Shown here in pieces: positions 1 to 5,975 of a DNA stretch of 6,521 bases. Source of the stretch: Hyphomicrobiales bacterium (GTDB taxonomy: Bacteria; Pseudomonadota; Alphaproteobacteria; Rhizobiales; Xanthobacteraceae); assembly GCA_021730825.1 (NCBI GenBank), contig JAKFYO010000221.1:1-6521 (forward strand). Direction: 5' to 3'. The notes under the pieces were generated by a model. The model worked only from the letters and a program-made list of their open reading frames with translations, made no database searches and had not been told where the DNA came from. Position 1 is the stretch's first letter. Every line of letters starts with the position of its first letter. Position numbers and translations under genes: made by a program.

Positions 1-1
1 G

Positions 2-1549
2 GCCTATTACAGCCTCTGGGTGCTCGCGTTCGGCATGTTGCTCGCGCTGACCTTCGATTTCCTGTTCAAATACCTTCGCGATCTGATGATCTCGGGCGCT
101 GGCCGCGGCCTCGATCTCAAGCTTTCGATGTCAGTGGTCGAGCAGGCGCTGCGCGCGAAAATCGCGGCGCGCCCCGGCAACGCCGGCCAGTTCATCAACC
201 AGATCCGCGAATACGAATCCTTCAAGGAGTTTTTCTCCTCCAATAACGTAGCTTTGCTCGCCGATCTCAGCTTCTTCCTCGTCTATATAGTCGTGATCGC
301 AATCATCTCGCCGCTGATCGCAGCGGTGGTGCTGTTCTTCTTCGCGTTCGGCGTTCTGCTCGGCTGGCTTTTCAATAAGTCGAGCGGCCGCCTGATCGAA
401 GGCGCGTCAAGAGAAGCTGCAATCCGCAACGCGTTTCTGTTCGAAGCGGTCAATGCCTCCGAGACGATCAAGTCCTCGCGCGCCGAAGGCTTCGTGCTTT
501 CGCGCTGGCGCGATGTCGTTGCGCAGACCGGGCTATTCAGCGAACAAATCCGCCGCGTGATGTCGAACGCGACCAACCTTGCAGCCTTCCTCCAACAGTT
601 CGTTTCGGTCGTAATCATTCTGGTCGCGATTTATCGCTTCGAGGCAAACGAAATTTCTATGGGCGGAATTATCGCTTGCGTGATGCTGTCGGGCCGCGCG
701 CTTGGCTCGCTCACCGGCGTGGTTTCCGTGATCGCGCGCGCGCGTCACACGATGCACGCGTACCGCACGCTGGATCGCGTCTTCAGCATGGAAACCGAGG
801 ACAACAGCGCCGACGGCCTTATTCACACGCCGCCGCTGAATTCCGATATCGAATTCCGCGCAACGCGTTTTGCTTATCCGGGCTCGCCGGTCACGGTTCT
901 GAACGAACTGACCTTCAAGATTGCCGAAGGCGAGCGTGTCGCGATCATCGGCCGCGTCGGTTGCGGAAAGACCACGATCGGCCGTCTGATGGTGCAGTTC
1001 TACGCGCCGGAATCCGGTCTCGTGCTCTTCGGTGGTATCGACGTGAAGCAGTTCACGCCGCACAACCTGCGCAAACAGGTCGGGTTTGTCAGTCAGGATT
1101 CGATCCTGTTCCACGGCACGGTGCGCGATAACATCCGCTTCGGTCTGCACAATGTCGCCGAGGAAGCGCTGATCGAGCCAGCGCGCATCGCGGGCGTGCT
1201 CGACTTCACGAACCTGCATCCCCGCGGCCTCGACATGCCGGTCGGCGAGGGCGGACGGCTGCTTTCAAGCGGACAGCGCAAAGCCGTGATCATGGCGCGT
1301 GCGCTATTGGTCAAACCTCGTGTGCTGTTCCTGGACGAGCCGACCAGCGACATGGATCAGCTCTCGGAGCGCATCTTCGTGCAGAACTTGCAGAACAGCC
1401 TCGGCAGCAAGCAGACGCTGATCGTGACGACGCACCGCAACGAAATTCTGAAAATCGTAAACCGGCTGATCGTCGTTGAGCGCGGCCGGGTCGTCATGGA
1501 CGGCCCGCGCGACGCGGTCATGGCGAAGCTTACCGGCAAACCGGCTTAA
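2..1549 (+). CDS. Type I secretion ABC transporter (permease + ATPase), 5'-truncated by window edge
   Basis: Inner-membrane exporter subunit that uses ATP to drive a substrate through the T1SS channel. The frame is open from the first bases, so 515 C-terminal residues are visible (numbered from position 2); the GTG at 20 is internal. Relatives in the LssB/LapB-type family are roughly 700 residues, so about 200 are missing, including any N-terminal peptidase-like domain. Hydrophobic helices lie near residues 5-22, 86-124, 193-212 and 219-243; the ATPase domain runs from about 283 to 510. Motifs: A-loop Tyr292, Walker A GRVGCGKT (317-324, nt 950-973), Q-loop Gln365, signature LSSGQ (421-425, nt 1262-1276), Walker B VLFLDE (441-446), D-loop SDMD, H-loop His478. 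The signature has Ser where LSGGQ has its first Gly. The fusion-protein gene follows 11 nt after the stop. The family is clear; the substrate is not known. Confidence 0.95.
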   Translation, partial: AYYSLWVLAFGMLLALTFDFLFKYLRDLMISGAGRGLDLKLSMSVVEQALRAKIAARPGNAGQFINQIREYESFKEFFSSNNVALLADLSFFLVYIVVIAIISPLIAAVVLFFFAFGVLLGWLFNKSSGRLIEGASREAAIRNAFLFEAVNASETIKSSRAEGFVLSRWRDVVAQTGLFSEQIRRVMSNATNLAAFLQQFVSVVIILVAIYRFEANEISMGGIIACVMLSGRALGSLTGVVSVIARARHTMHAYRTLDRVFSMETEDNSADGLIHTPPLNSDIEFRATRFAYPGSPVTVLNELTFKIAEGERVAIIGRVGCGKTTIGRLMVQFYAPESGLVLFGGIDVKQFTPHNLRKQVGFVSQDSILFHGTVRDNIRFGLHNVAEEALIEPARIAGVLDFTNLHPRGLDMPVGEGGRLLSSGQRKAVIMARALLVKPRVLFLDEPTSDMDQLSERIFVQNLQNSLGSKQTLIVTTHRNEILKIVNRLIVVERGRVVMDGPRDAVMAKLTGKPA

Positions 1550-1560
1550 GTGGTGCGCAC

Positions 1561-3024
1561 ATGAACATGCCCCTTCTCGGCAAACGGAACGATCCGAACG
1601 AGTTCGACCCGGAAGAATTCCGCAGGCCGCAGCAGCCGGATCCGAATGCCCCGCCGCAGGAAAGAACGCGCTTTGAAGAGATGAAGGACGAGGCCGCGCG
1701 AAAGTTCGACCGTTTCTTTATCGGCGCAGACAAGCTTGAGGATTATTACGACGACAAGTTCAGGGTTCATTCCCATATTGGCGTAGCGTTGATCGGTCTG
1801 TTGCTCGCTGCCATCGTGTGGGCCTTCGTCGCGAAAATCGACGAAGTGTCACGCGGCGAGGGCAAAGTGGTGCCATCGTCGAAGATGCAGGTGATCCAGA
1901 GTCTCGAAGGCGGCATCGCGAAGGAAATCTTCATCCGCCAGGGGCAGTCGGTGACCAAGGGGCAACTTATCGTCCGTCTCGACGATACCGGCTTCTCCTC
2001 AAGCATGGGCGAGCTTGATGCCAAGCGGCACACCTTGCGCGCACAGGTCATTCGGCTTCAGTTCGAAGTAGGAGCGACCGATGCCCGCGTGCTCGAATTC
2101 CCGGAAGATCTTACGAAGGCTGCTCCCGAAGTGGTCAGCAGCGAATTGCGGCTCCATCAGGTTCGCAAAACCAATTTCGAAAACCAGGCCGGGATTCTCA
2201 ACGAAAGATTGCAGCAGCGCCGCATCGAATTGAACGAACTCAAGGCAAATCTGGATCGCTTTACGGAAAATCTGGCGATCGCGAAGCGCGAGTACGATAT
2301 TAAGTCGCCGCTCGCGGCACAGAAGGTCGTGCCGGAAACCGACATCCTGCGGCTACAGCGCGAAATGTCGGACCTCAACGGTCAGGTGAAATCGGCGAAC
2401 TTGGCAATTCCTCGTCTCGAAGCGGCGATCCAAGAAGCCGAGCGCCAGCTTGAAGATCACAAATTGAATTTCCGCCAGACTGCGCAGCAGGATCTCAATG
2501 CGCGCCTCGGCGAATTGAACGTGGTCGATCAGTCGCTCAAGGGTGCAAAAGACCGCGTCGTGCGTACCGATGTTCGCTCGCCGGTGGACGGAATCGTCAA
2601 CCGCATCAATTTCACGACCGTTGGCGGCGTTGTGCGTGCCGGGGAAGTCATTGCCGAAATCGTTCCGCTTGAAGATGCGCTCCTGATCGAAGTTAAAGTA
2701 AAGCCGAGCGACATCGCGTTCATTCACGTCGGGCAGTTGGCGATCGTGCGCCTGACCGCCTATGATTTCTCGATCTACGGTTCGCTGAACGGCACGGTCA
2801 CCAACGTTTCGCCCGACAGCATCACCGATCCGAATTCCAAGGAAACCTATTATACCGTCATGGTGCAGACGAAAGAGTCCGCACTCCGGAGCCGTGGCGA
2901 GCTTCTGCCGATCCTGCCGGGCATGATCGCGACTGTTGACGTCATCACTGGCTCGAAGAGCGTGCTTCAGTACATTCTGAAGCCGATCGTGAAAGCCAAA
3001 GAGACCGCTCTCCGCGAACGCTGA
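1561..3024 (+). CDS. HlyD-family membrane fusion (periplasmic adaptor) protein of type I secretion
   Basis: Periplasmic adaptor that links the inner-membrane ABC exporter to the TolC-type channel. The 487 residues show a charged, proline-containing cytoplasmic segment (1-70), one transmembrane helix (about 72-91), and a lipoyl/barrel half-motif with 'VIQSLEGGIAKEIFIRQGQ' (111-129). A long helical coiled-coil hairpin (about 150-330) follows, then the second lipoyl half ('VRSPVDGIVNRI', 338-349) and a beta-barrel region. Residues 451-473 (nt 2911-2979) fit the PROSITE HlyD signature at every position when checked by eye, with key residues Gly454, Met455, Gly464 and Lys466. Length is typical of the HlyD/PrtE/LapC type. 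The gene starts 11 nt after the ABC gene, so the two are almost certainly co-transcribed. The ribosome site is weak (AAGTGG, 1548-1553); ATG 1567 is an alternative start two codons in. Confidence 0.96.
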   Translation: MNMPLLGKRNDPNEFDPEEFRRPQQPDPNAPPQERTRFEEMKDEAARKFDRFFIGADKLEDYYDDKFRVHSHIGVALIGLLLAAIVWAFVAKIDEVSRGEGKVVPSSKMQVIQSLEGGIAKEIFIRQGQSVTKGQLIVRLDDTGFSSSMGELDAKRHTLRAQVIRLQFEVGATDARVLEFPEDLTKAAPEVVSSELRLHQVRKTNFENQAGILNERLQQRRIELNELKANLDRFTENLAIAKREYDIKSPLAAQKVVPETDILRLQREMSDLNGQVKSANLAIPRLEAAIQEAERQLEDHKLNFRQTAQQDLNARLGELNVVDQSLKGAKDRVVRTDVRSPVDGIVNRINFTTVGGVVRAGEVIAEIVPLEDALLIEVKVKPSDIAFIHVGQLAIVRLTAYDFSIYGSLNGTVTNVSPDSITDPNSKETYYTVMVQTKESALRSRGELLPILPGMIATVDVITGSKSVLQYILKPIVKAKETALRER

Positions 3025-3030
3025 CGACTT

Positions 3031-3055
3031 GCCGGCTCGGTAAAAGCCGGCCTTT
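3031..3055 (+). terminator. Probable weak rho-independent terminator after the ABC-HlyD pair
   Basis: Arms GCCGGCT (3031-3037) and AGCCGGC (3045-3051) form a perfect 7-bp GC-rich stem with a 7-nt loop, starting 6 nt after the stop of the fusion-protein gene. Only a short T run follows (CTTTCC, 3052-3057), so termination may be partial. Its position suggests the peptidase gene downstream is at least partly a separate transcription unit. Confidence 0.55.
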
Positions 3056-3128
3056 CCAAATCCTGAAAAGTCTAACGACTTATGCGCACGCGCCCGCGCG
3101 CGAGCCAGCATTTTCAAGCCTTCCTATG

Positions 3129-3146
3129 GTTAGCGAAGTGTTAGCG
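3129..3146 (+). promoter_or_regulatory. Tandem GTTAGCG repeat, possible degenerate CtrA-type box
   Basis: Two copies of GTTAGCG lie 11 bp apart, about one helical turn, so one protein dimer could contact both on the same DNA face. The core reads TTAG-N7-TTAG (3130-3133 and 3141-3144). The alphaproteobacterial cell-cycle regulator CtrA binds TTAA-N7-TTAA; here the spacing is exact and each half differs by one base. It sits 115 nt upstream of the proposed peptidase start. The match to CtrA is inference, and another regulator or chance is possible. Confidence 0.25.
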
Positions 3147-3261
3147 CCGCACGGTAAAGCGCCGCTTCCGACATAGATTCAATTCGAGCATTTGCCGAAG
3201 CCGACCCTGAACAGCTCGCCGCTACTCGTTGCCCGAGAACAAGAAAAAGCGGGATCGGGCG

Positions 3262-4212
3262 ATGCGACTTGGGCAATCCAAGTTTTGGTGGATCAGGGAA
3301 TATCGGGCGGCGATCGTCGCTGCCGGTGCTTCGCTATCGCTGACTGTAGCGGTGATGGGCACGGCGCTTGCGTTTCGTGCGCCGTCGAGTACGCCGCTTG
3401 CGGATAGCGCGCAGGAAATTGTCGCTCCCGCACCGCAGATTCCACTCTCGATTCACCGCGATCACTTTCCGCTCGCCGATGACACGAAGCCCTTGCAGGC
3501 AACGGCAGGTAAGTTCGCCGTGTTGCCGCCGGTATTGCAAGAGCCAAAACCGCTGGAGACGAAGCCGCCCGCGATGCTCGACGCACGCCAAGATTCTCTG
3601 CGTTATCTTTTCGGGACTACGAGCATCGAAGTCAGCAACGCAAAGATTATGGCTCGTTGGGAGAGGGTGGTTTCCGAGGCGGCTGACAGCTCACTGGTTG
3701 GCCGCTGCACCGCAGGCGAAGTCTGCCAGCATCCTTTGTATGTTCGCTTGCGCGAAGAAGTGAAAGCGCTCCGCACGCTTGATGCCGGAGAAAAAATTGC
3801 GGCGGTCAATGTCCTCGTAAACAGGTCATTCCGTTTCGCGTCGGATGCTGCGGTTTACGGCGTTCCAGATCACTGGGCCACGCTGAATGAGTTCATCAGC
3901 CACGGCGCAGGCGATTGCGAGGATTTCGCGATTGCGAAGATGTGGCTGCTGGCGGCGGCAGGCGTTCCGAAGTCCAGCATGCGCATGGTGGTCCTTCGGG
4001 ACACCATCGGACGCGTCGATCATGCGGTTCTGGTCGTTTCGATCGAGGGAAAGAACTTCGTCCTCGACAATCGTATTGGCGCGGTTCTGCGGGACGCAGA
4101 GATGAAGCACTATCGGCCGTTCTATTCTCTGTCGGCTCTGGGCACGGCGTGGGTCCATTCGATCCCGCAGGCGCCGCAGCCGGCCACTGTCGCTTCGATG
4201 GTCCGCCAGTAA
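3262..4212 (+). CDS. Bacterial transglutaminase-like cysteine peptidase (BTLCP, LapG-like)
   Basis: Predicted periplasmic cysteine protease of the BTLCP family, to which LapG belongs. With the ATG at 3262 it has 316 residues: a basic start, a hydrophobic helix (about 16-36) ending TALAF that could be a signal peptide or anchor, a proline-rich linker (about 40-105), then the catalytic domain. The triad is Cys219 in GAGDCEDFAIAK (nt 3916), His254 in DHAVL (nt 4021) and Asp269 in VLDN (nt 4066). Asp218 and Glu220 flank the Cys, as do the calcium ligands in LapG. A Cys pair (149 and 155) could form a disulfide. Relatives cut the N-terminal region of T1SS-exported adhesins; placement between T1SS genes supports that role here. 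An upstream TTG at 3229 would add 11 residues, but no ribosome site is evident for it; the site for the ATG is also weak. Confidence 0.92.
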   Translation: MRLGQSKFWWIREYRAAIVAAGASLSLTVAVMGTALAFRAPSSTPLADSAQEIVAPAPQIPLSIHRDHFPLADDTKPLQATAGKFAVLPPVLQEPKPLETKPPAMLDARQDSLRYLFGTTSIEVSNAKIMARWERVVSEAADSSLVGRCTAGEVCQHPLYVRLREEVKALRTLDAGEKIAAVNVLVNRSFRFASDAAVYGVPDHWATLNEFISHGAGDCEDFAIAKMWLLAAAGVPKSSMRMVVLRDTIGRVDHAVLVVSIEGKNFVLDNRIGAVLRDAEMKHYRPFYSLSALGTAWVHSIPQAPQPATVASMVRQ

Positions 4213-4298
4213 GCGCCGGCATGCACCTTTGCAGACTGTCGTAAGTCTCTGAATTATATACAGAAAATTTCCGTAGCAAGATACCTCTGTGGCATTCC

Positions 4299-4329
4299 TG
4301 CAACATGGGGTGCAATAAATATTGTGCAA
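4299..4329 (+). promoter_or_regulatory. Triple TGCAA element overlapping an AT palindrome
   Basis: TGCAA occurs at 4299-4303, 4311-4315 and 4325-4329, a spacing of 12 and 14 bp. The second and third copies frame the palindrome CAATA-AA-TATTG (4313-4324). Clustered near-helical repeats in AT-rich DNA upstream of a gene are typical of an operator. I do not recognise the regulator. Confidence 0.25.
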
Positions 4330-4379
4330 ATAGCTGGACGAGTTCCCGCACTGGACAGCCCTGAAAACCTATTGGAAAG

Positions 4380-4401
4380 TGCCAACTACTGGCGTTTGGC
4401 A
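4380..4401 (+). promoter_or_regulatory. Inverted repeat TGCCAA-N10-TTGGCA, possible operator
   Basis: Perfect 6-bp arms at 4380-4385 and 4396-4401 are separated by 10 bp. A further TTGG at 4372-4375 pairs with the CCAA of the left arm, giving interleaved half-sites. It ends 89 nt before the start of the TolC-family gene. A dimeric regulator site is plausible; the bound protein is unknown. Confidence 0.3.
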
Positions 4402-4490
4402 GTGGCTAGAGTCGCGTAATTCATACGGAATACGGATATTTTCGCCGGCGGATGCGGCGAGTAGATGTTTGCTGGGGGACGTAAGGCGCT

Positions 4491-5903
4491 ATGAGACCGA
4501 ATTTGAAAGTAGCGGTTGCCATTGCTGGCATCGCTGCTGCTCTATTTGCTACGCCCGCCAAGGCACTCACCCTTGAGGAAGCGATTGCGGCCGCCGTCGC
4601 GAGCAATCCGCAGATCAGCGAAGCAATCTACAATCGTCAGGCAATTGGCTTCGAGTTACGTCAAGGCAAGGGCTTGTTCCTGCCGCGTGTGGATCTTGAA
4701 GTTCGCGGAGGTATCGCACGCTACAGAACGCCGGCGACAATTCCGAACGGCCTGGAAGACGATTTCAACACGCGTGAAGTCAGGCTTGCCGTTACGCAGC
4801 GTCTGTTCGACGGCTTTGCCGCGCTCTCGGAAGTGCAGCGGCAGGCAGCGCGTCTGGACAGCGCTTCGCACCGCGTATTCGAGCGGTCTGAATTCATCGC
4901 GCTCGCAGTTGCGCGCGAATATATCGACATCGTGCGGCTTCGGGTCCTGATCCAGAAAGCGCAAGAGAACCTCGCCTTCCACACGCAGGTTTCGTCGGAC
5001 GTAAACAAAGCGACGCAGGGCGGCGCCACGTCGATCGCGGATCAGCAGCAGGCGCAAGAACGCGTACTCGCTGCGCGTGCGCGCGTCGATCAAATTCGTG
5101 ACGATCTTTCCCAGTCGGAGTCGCGCTTCATTCAGCTCGTAGGTCTGCCGATCGGCAAGGCGACGAGCGTGCCGCGCCTGACACGTCACATTCCGGCATC
5201 GCTCGATAAAGTTGTCGGCGTTGCGCGTACCGAAAATCCGCTGCTCAAGATCCGCGCGGCCGACCTCGACGCGGCGCTTGCGCTGGTTCGCGGCGCGGAA
5301 GCGAATTTCTATCCGCGCGTCACTGCCGAGCTCAGCACGCGCAAAGGCAAGAACGTCGATAACGTCAACGGCAATATCGAAGATCACCGCGCCGAAATCG
5401 TCGGACGCTGGAATCTTTACAGCGGCGGCATCGATACCGCGAACCGCGAAGAGCAGGTTCGCCGCGCAAGCGAAGCGCGCATGGTGATTCACACCGCCCA
5501 CCGCGAAGTCGAGCACGAATGCCGCTCTTCGTGGGACCGCCGTATCTGGCTGCGTAGCCAGATGAACTGGTTGACACAGCAGTCCGCTGTCAGCCGCCAG
5601 TTGCTCGGCTCGTATCAGGAACAGTTCCGCATCGGCGCTCGTTCGCTGCTTGATCTTCTGGACACGCAGAACACTGCTTATGCCACACAGGCAGCGTTGC
5701 TCACCGCACAGTATGCGGAAGTATTCACCGAATACCGCTTGCTCGCTTCCATGGGCATGCTGGTGAAGACCTTCAAGGTGCCGGTGTCGAAGGACGCAAA
5801 AGCGGAAGCTCGCCCCGAGCACGCCGTTCCGCCGACGCCTGAATCCGACACGCTCTGGCGCCTTCAGACGAACGATCCCTGGTGGGATCTGCGCTTCCGC
5901 TAA
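4491..5903 (+). CDS. TolC-family type I secretion outer-membrane channel protein
   Basis: Outer-membrane and periplasmic exit duct of the secretion system. The 470 residues open with a clear signal peptide (Arg2, Lys6, hydrophobic 7-22, cleavage after Ala-Lys-Ala at 25), so the mature protein would start LTLEEAI, a common TolC-family opening. Two repeated outer-membrane-efflux domains follow (about 27-220 and 240-425), visible as matching pairs: FLPRVDLE (63-70) with FYPRVTAE (273-280), and VTQRLFDG (101-108) with GRWNLYSG (305-312). The 'LLDLLDTQNTAYATQAALLTA' type helix (387-406) is typical of T1SS channels. A roughly 40-residue tail beyond the last domain is proline-rich, then Trp-rich (Trp456, Trp464, Trp465). 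Cys344 is the only cysteine. AAGG (4483-4486) lies 4 nt before the ATG and GGGGGA further up. Its own promoter is likely, given the 278-nt gap upstream. Confidence 0.95.
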   Translation: MRPNLKVAVAIAGIAAALFATPAKALTLEEAIAAAVASNPQISEAIYNRQAIGFELRQGKGLFLPRVDLEVRGGIARYRTPATIPNGLEDDFNTREVRLAVTQRLFDGFAALSEVQRQAARLDSASHRVFERSEFIALAVAREYIDIVRLRVLIQKAQENLAFHTQVSSDVNKATQGGATSIADQQQAQERVLAARARVDQIRDDLSQSESRFIQLVGLPIGKATSVPRLTRHIPASLDKVVGVARTENPLLKIRAADLDAALALVRGAEANFYPRVTAELSTRKGKNVDNVNGNIEDHRAEIVGRWNLYSGGIDTANREEQVRRASEARMVIHTAHREVEHECRSSWDRRIWLRSQMNWLTQQSAVSRQLLGSYQEQFRIGARSLLDLLDTQNTAYATQAALLTAQYAEVFTEYRLLASMGMLVKTFKVPVSKDAKAEARPEHAVPPTPESDTLWRLQTNDPWWDLRFR

Positions 5904-5937
5904 GCCTCTCGGACACCCTCGACAATAAATAGCTTCT

Positions 5938-5968
5938 TCTCCGCCGCTATGCGGCGGAGATTGTGTTT
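5938..5968 (+). terminator. Strong hairpin terminator between convergent genes
   Basis: CTCCGCCGC (5939-5947) and GCGGCGGAG (5951-5959) form a perfect 9-bp stem with a TAT loop; T5938 and A5960 add a tenth pair. On the + strand TTGTGTTT follows (5961-5968), fitting termination of the TolC-family gene, which ends 34 nt upstream. The stem also lies 15 nt past the stop of the minus-strand gene, so it could serve both, but the minus side lacks a T run (AAGAAGC). Confidence 0.75.
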
Positions 5969-5975
5969 GAGCCGG

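Larger units (their letters stand above)
3025..3261 (+). other. Intergenic region upstream of the BTLCP gene
   Basis: This 237-nt gap holds the hairpin at 3031-3051, a purine-pyrimidine alternating GC tract at 3081-3102, a 7-bp direct repeat GTTAGCG (3129-3135 and 3140-3146) and an 8-bp direct repeat AGCGCCGC (3143-3150 and 3158-3165). A promoter for the peptidase gene is expected here, but I could not place a convincing -35/-10 pair. No gene is supported; if the peptidase starts at the TTG at 3229, the gap is shorter. Confidence 0.5.
4213..4490 (+). other. AT-rich intergenic region upstream of the TolC-family gene
   Basis: This 278-nt gap is clearly richer in A and T than the flanking genes, especially at 4245-4335, and holds no credible gene. 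It contains three TGCAA words (4299, 4311, 4325), the imperfect palindrome CAATA-AA-TATTG (4313-4324), the inverted repeat TGCCAA-N10-TTGGCA (4380-4401) and a purine-rich ribosome-site region just before the start at 4491. It most likely carries the promoter and control sites of the channel gene. TTGGCA at 4396-4401 could be a -35 element, but no good -10 follows at standard spacing. Confidence 0.5.

Noticed and set aside
533..1219. Minus-strand open frame of 228 codons opposite the ABC gene
   Set aside because: Mirrors the ATPase domain codons; the composition (many Arg, His, Asp) is that of a shadow frame.
1530..1545. ACCGGCAAACCGGC hairpin at the end of the ABC gene
   Set aside because: The stem is only about 4 bp, lies inside the coding sequence, lacks a T run and is followed at once by the co-transcribed HlyD gene.
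2353..3117. Minus-strand open frame of 254 codons opposite the HlyD gene
   Set aside because: Antisense to a gene with an exact HlyD signature; the translation has no recognisable feature and its start region runs through the GC tract after the gene.
3229..3261. TTG at 3229 as the peptidase start
   Set aside because: No ribosome site lies before it, and the ATG at 3262 already gives a basic N-terminus directly ahead of the hydrophobic helix; kept only as an alternative.
4247..4263. TCTG-N9-CAGA inverted repeat in the AT-rich region
   Set aside because: Four-base arms with a long spacer are expected by chance in this much sequence.
4379..4576. Small + strand open frame of 65 codons before the TolC-family gene
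   Set aside because: It overlaps the signal-peptide region of the channel gene in another frame, crosses the inverted repeat and has no ribosome site or recognisable feature.
4656..5822. Long open frame (388 codons) on the minus strand opposite the TolC-family gene
   Set aside because: It is fully antisense to a clear TolC-family gene, its translation is rich in Arg, Ala and His with no domain or membrane pattern, and such frames are common opposite GC-rich genes.
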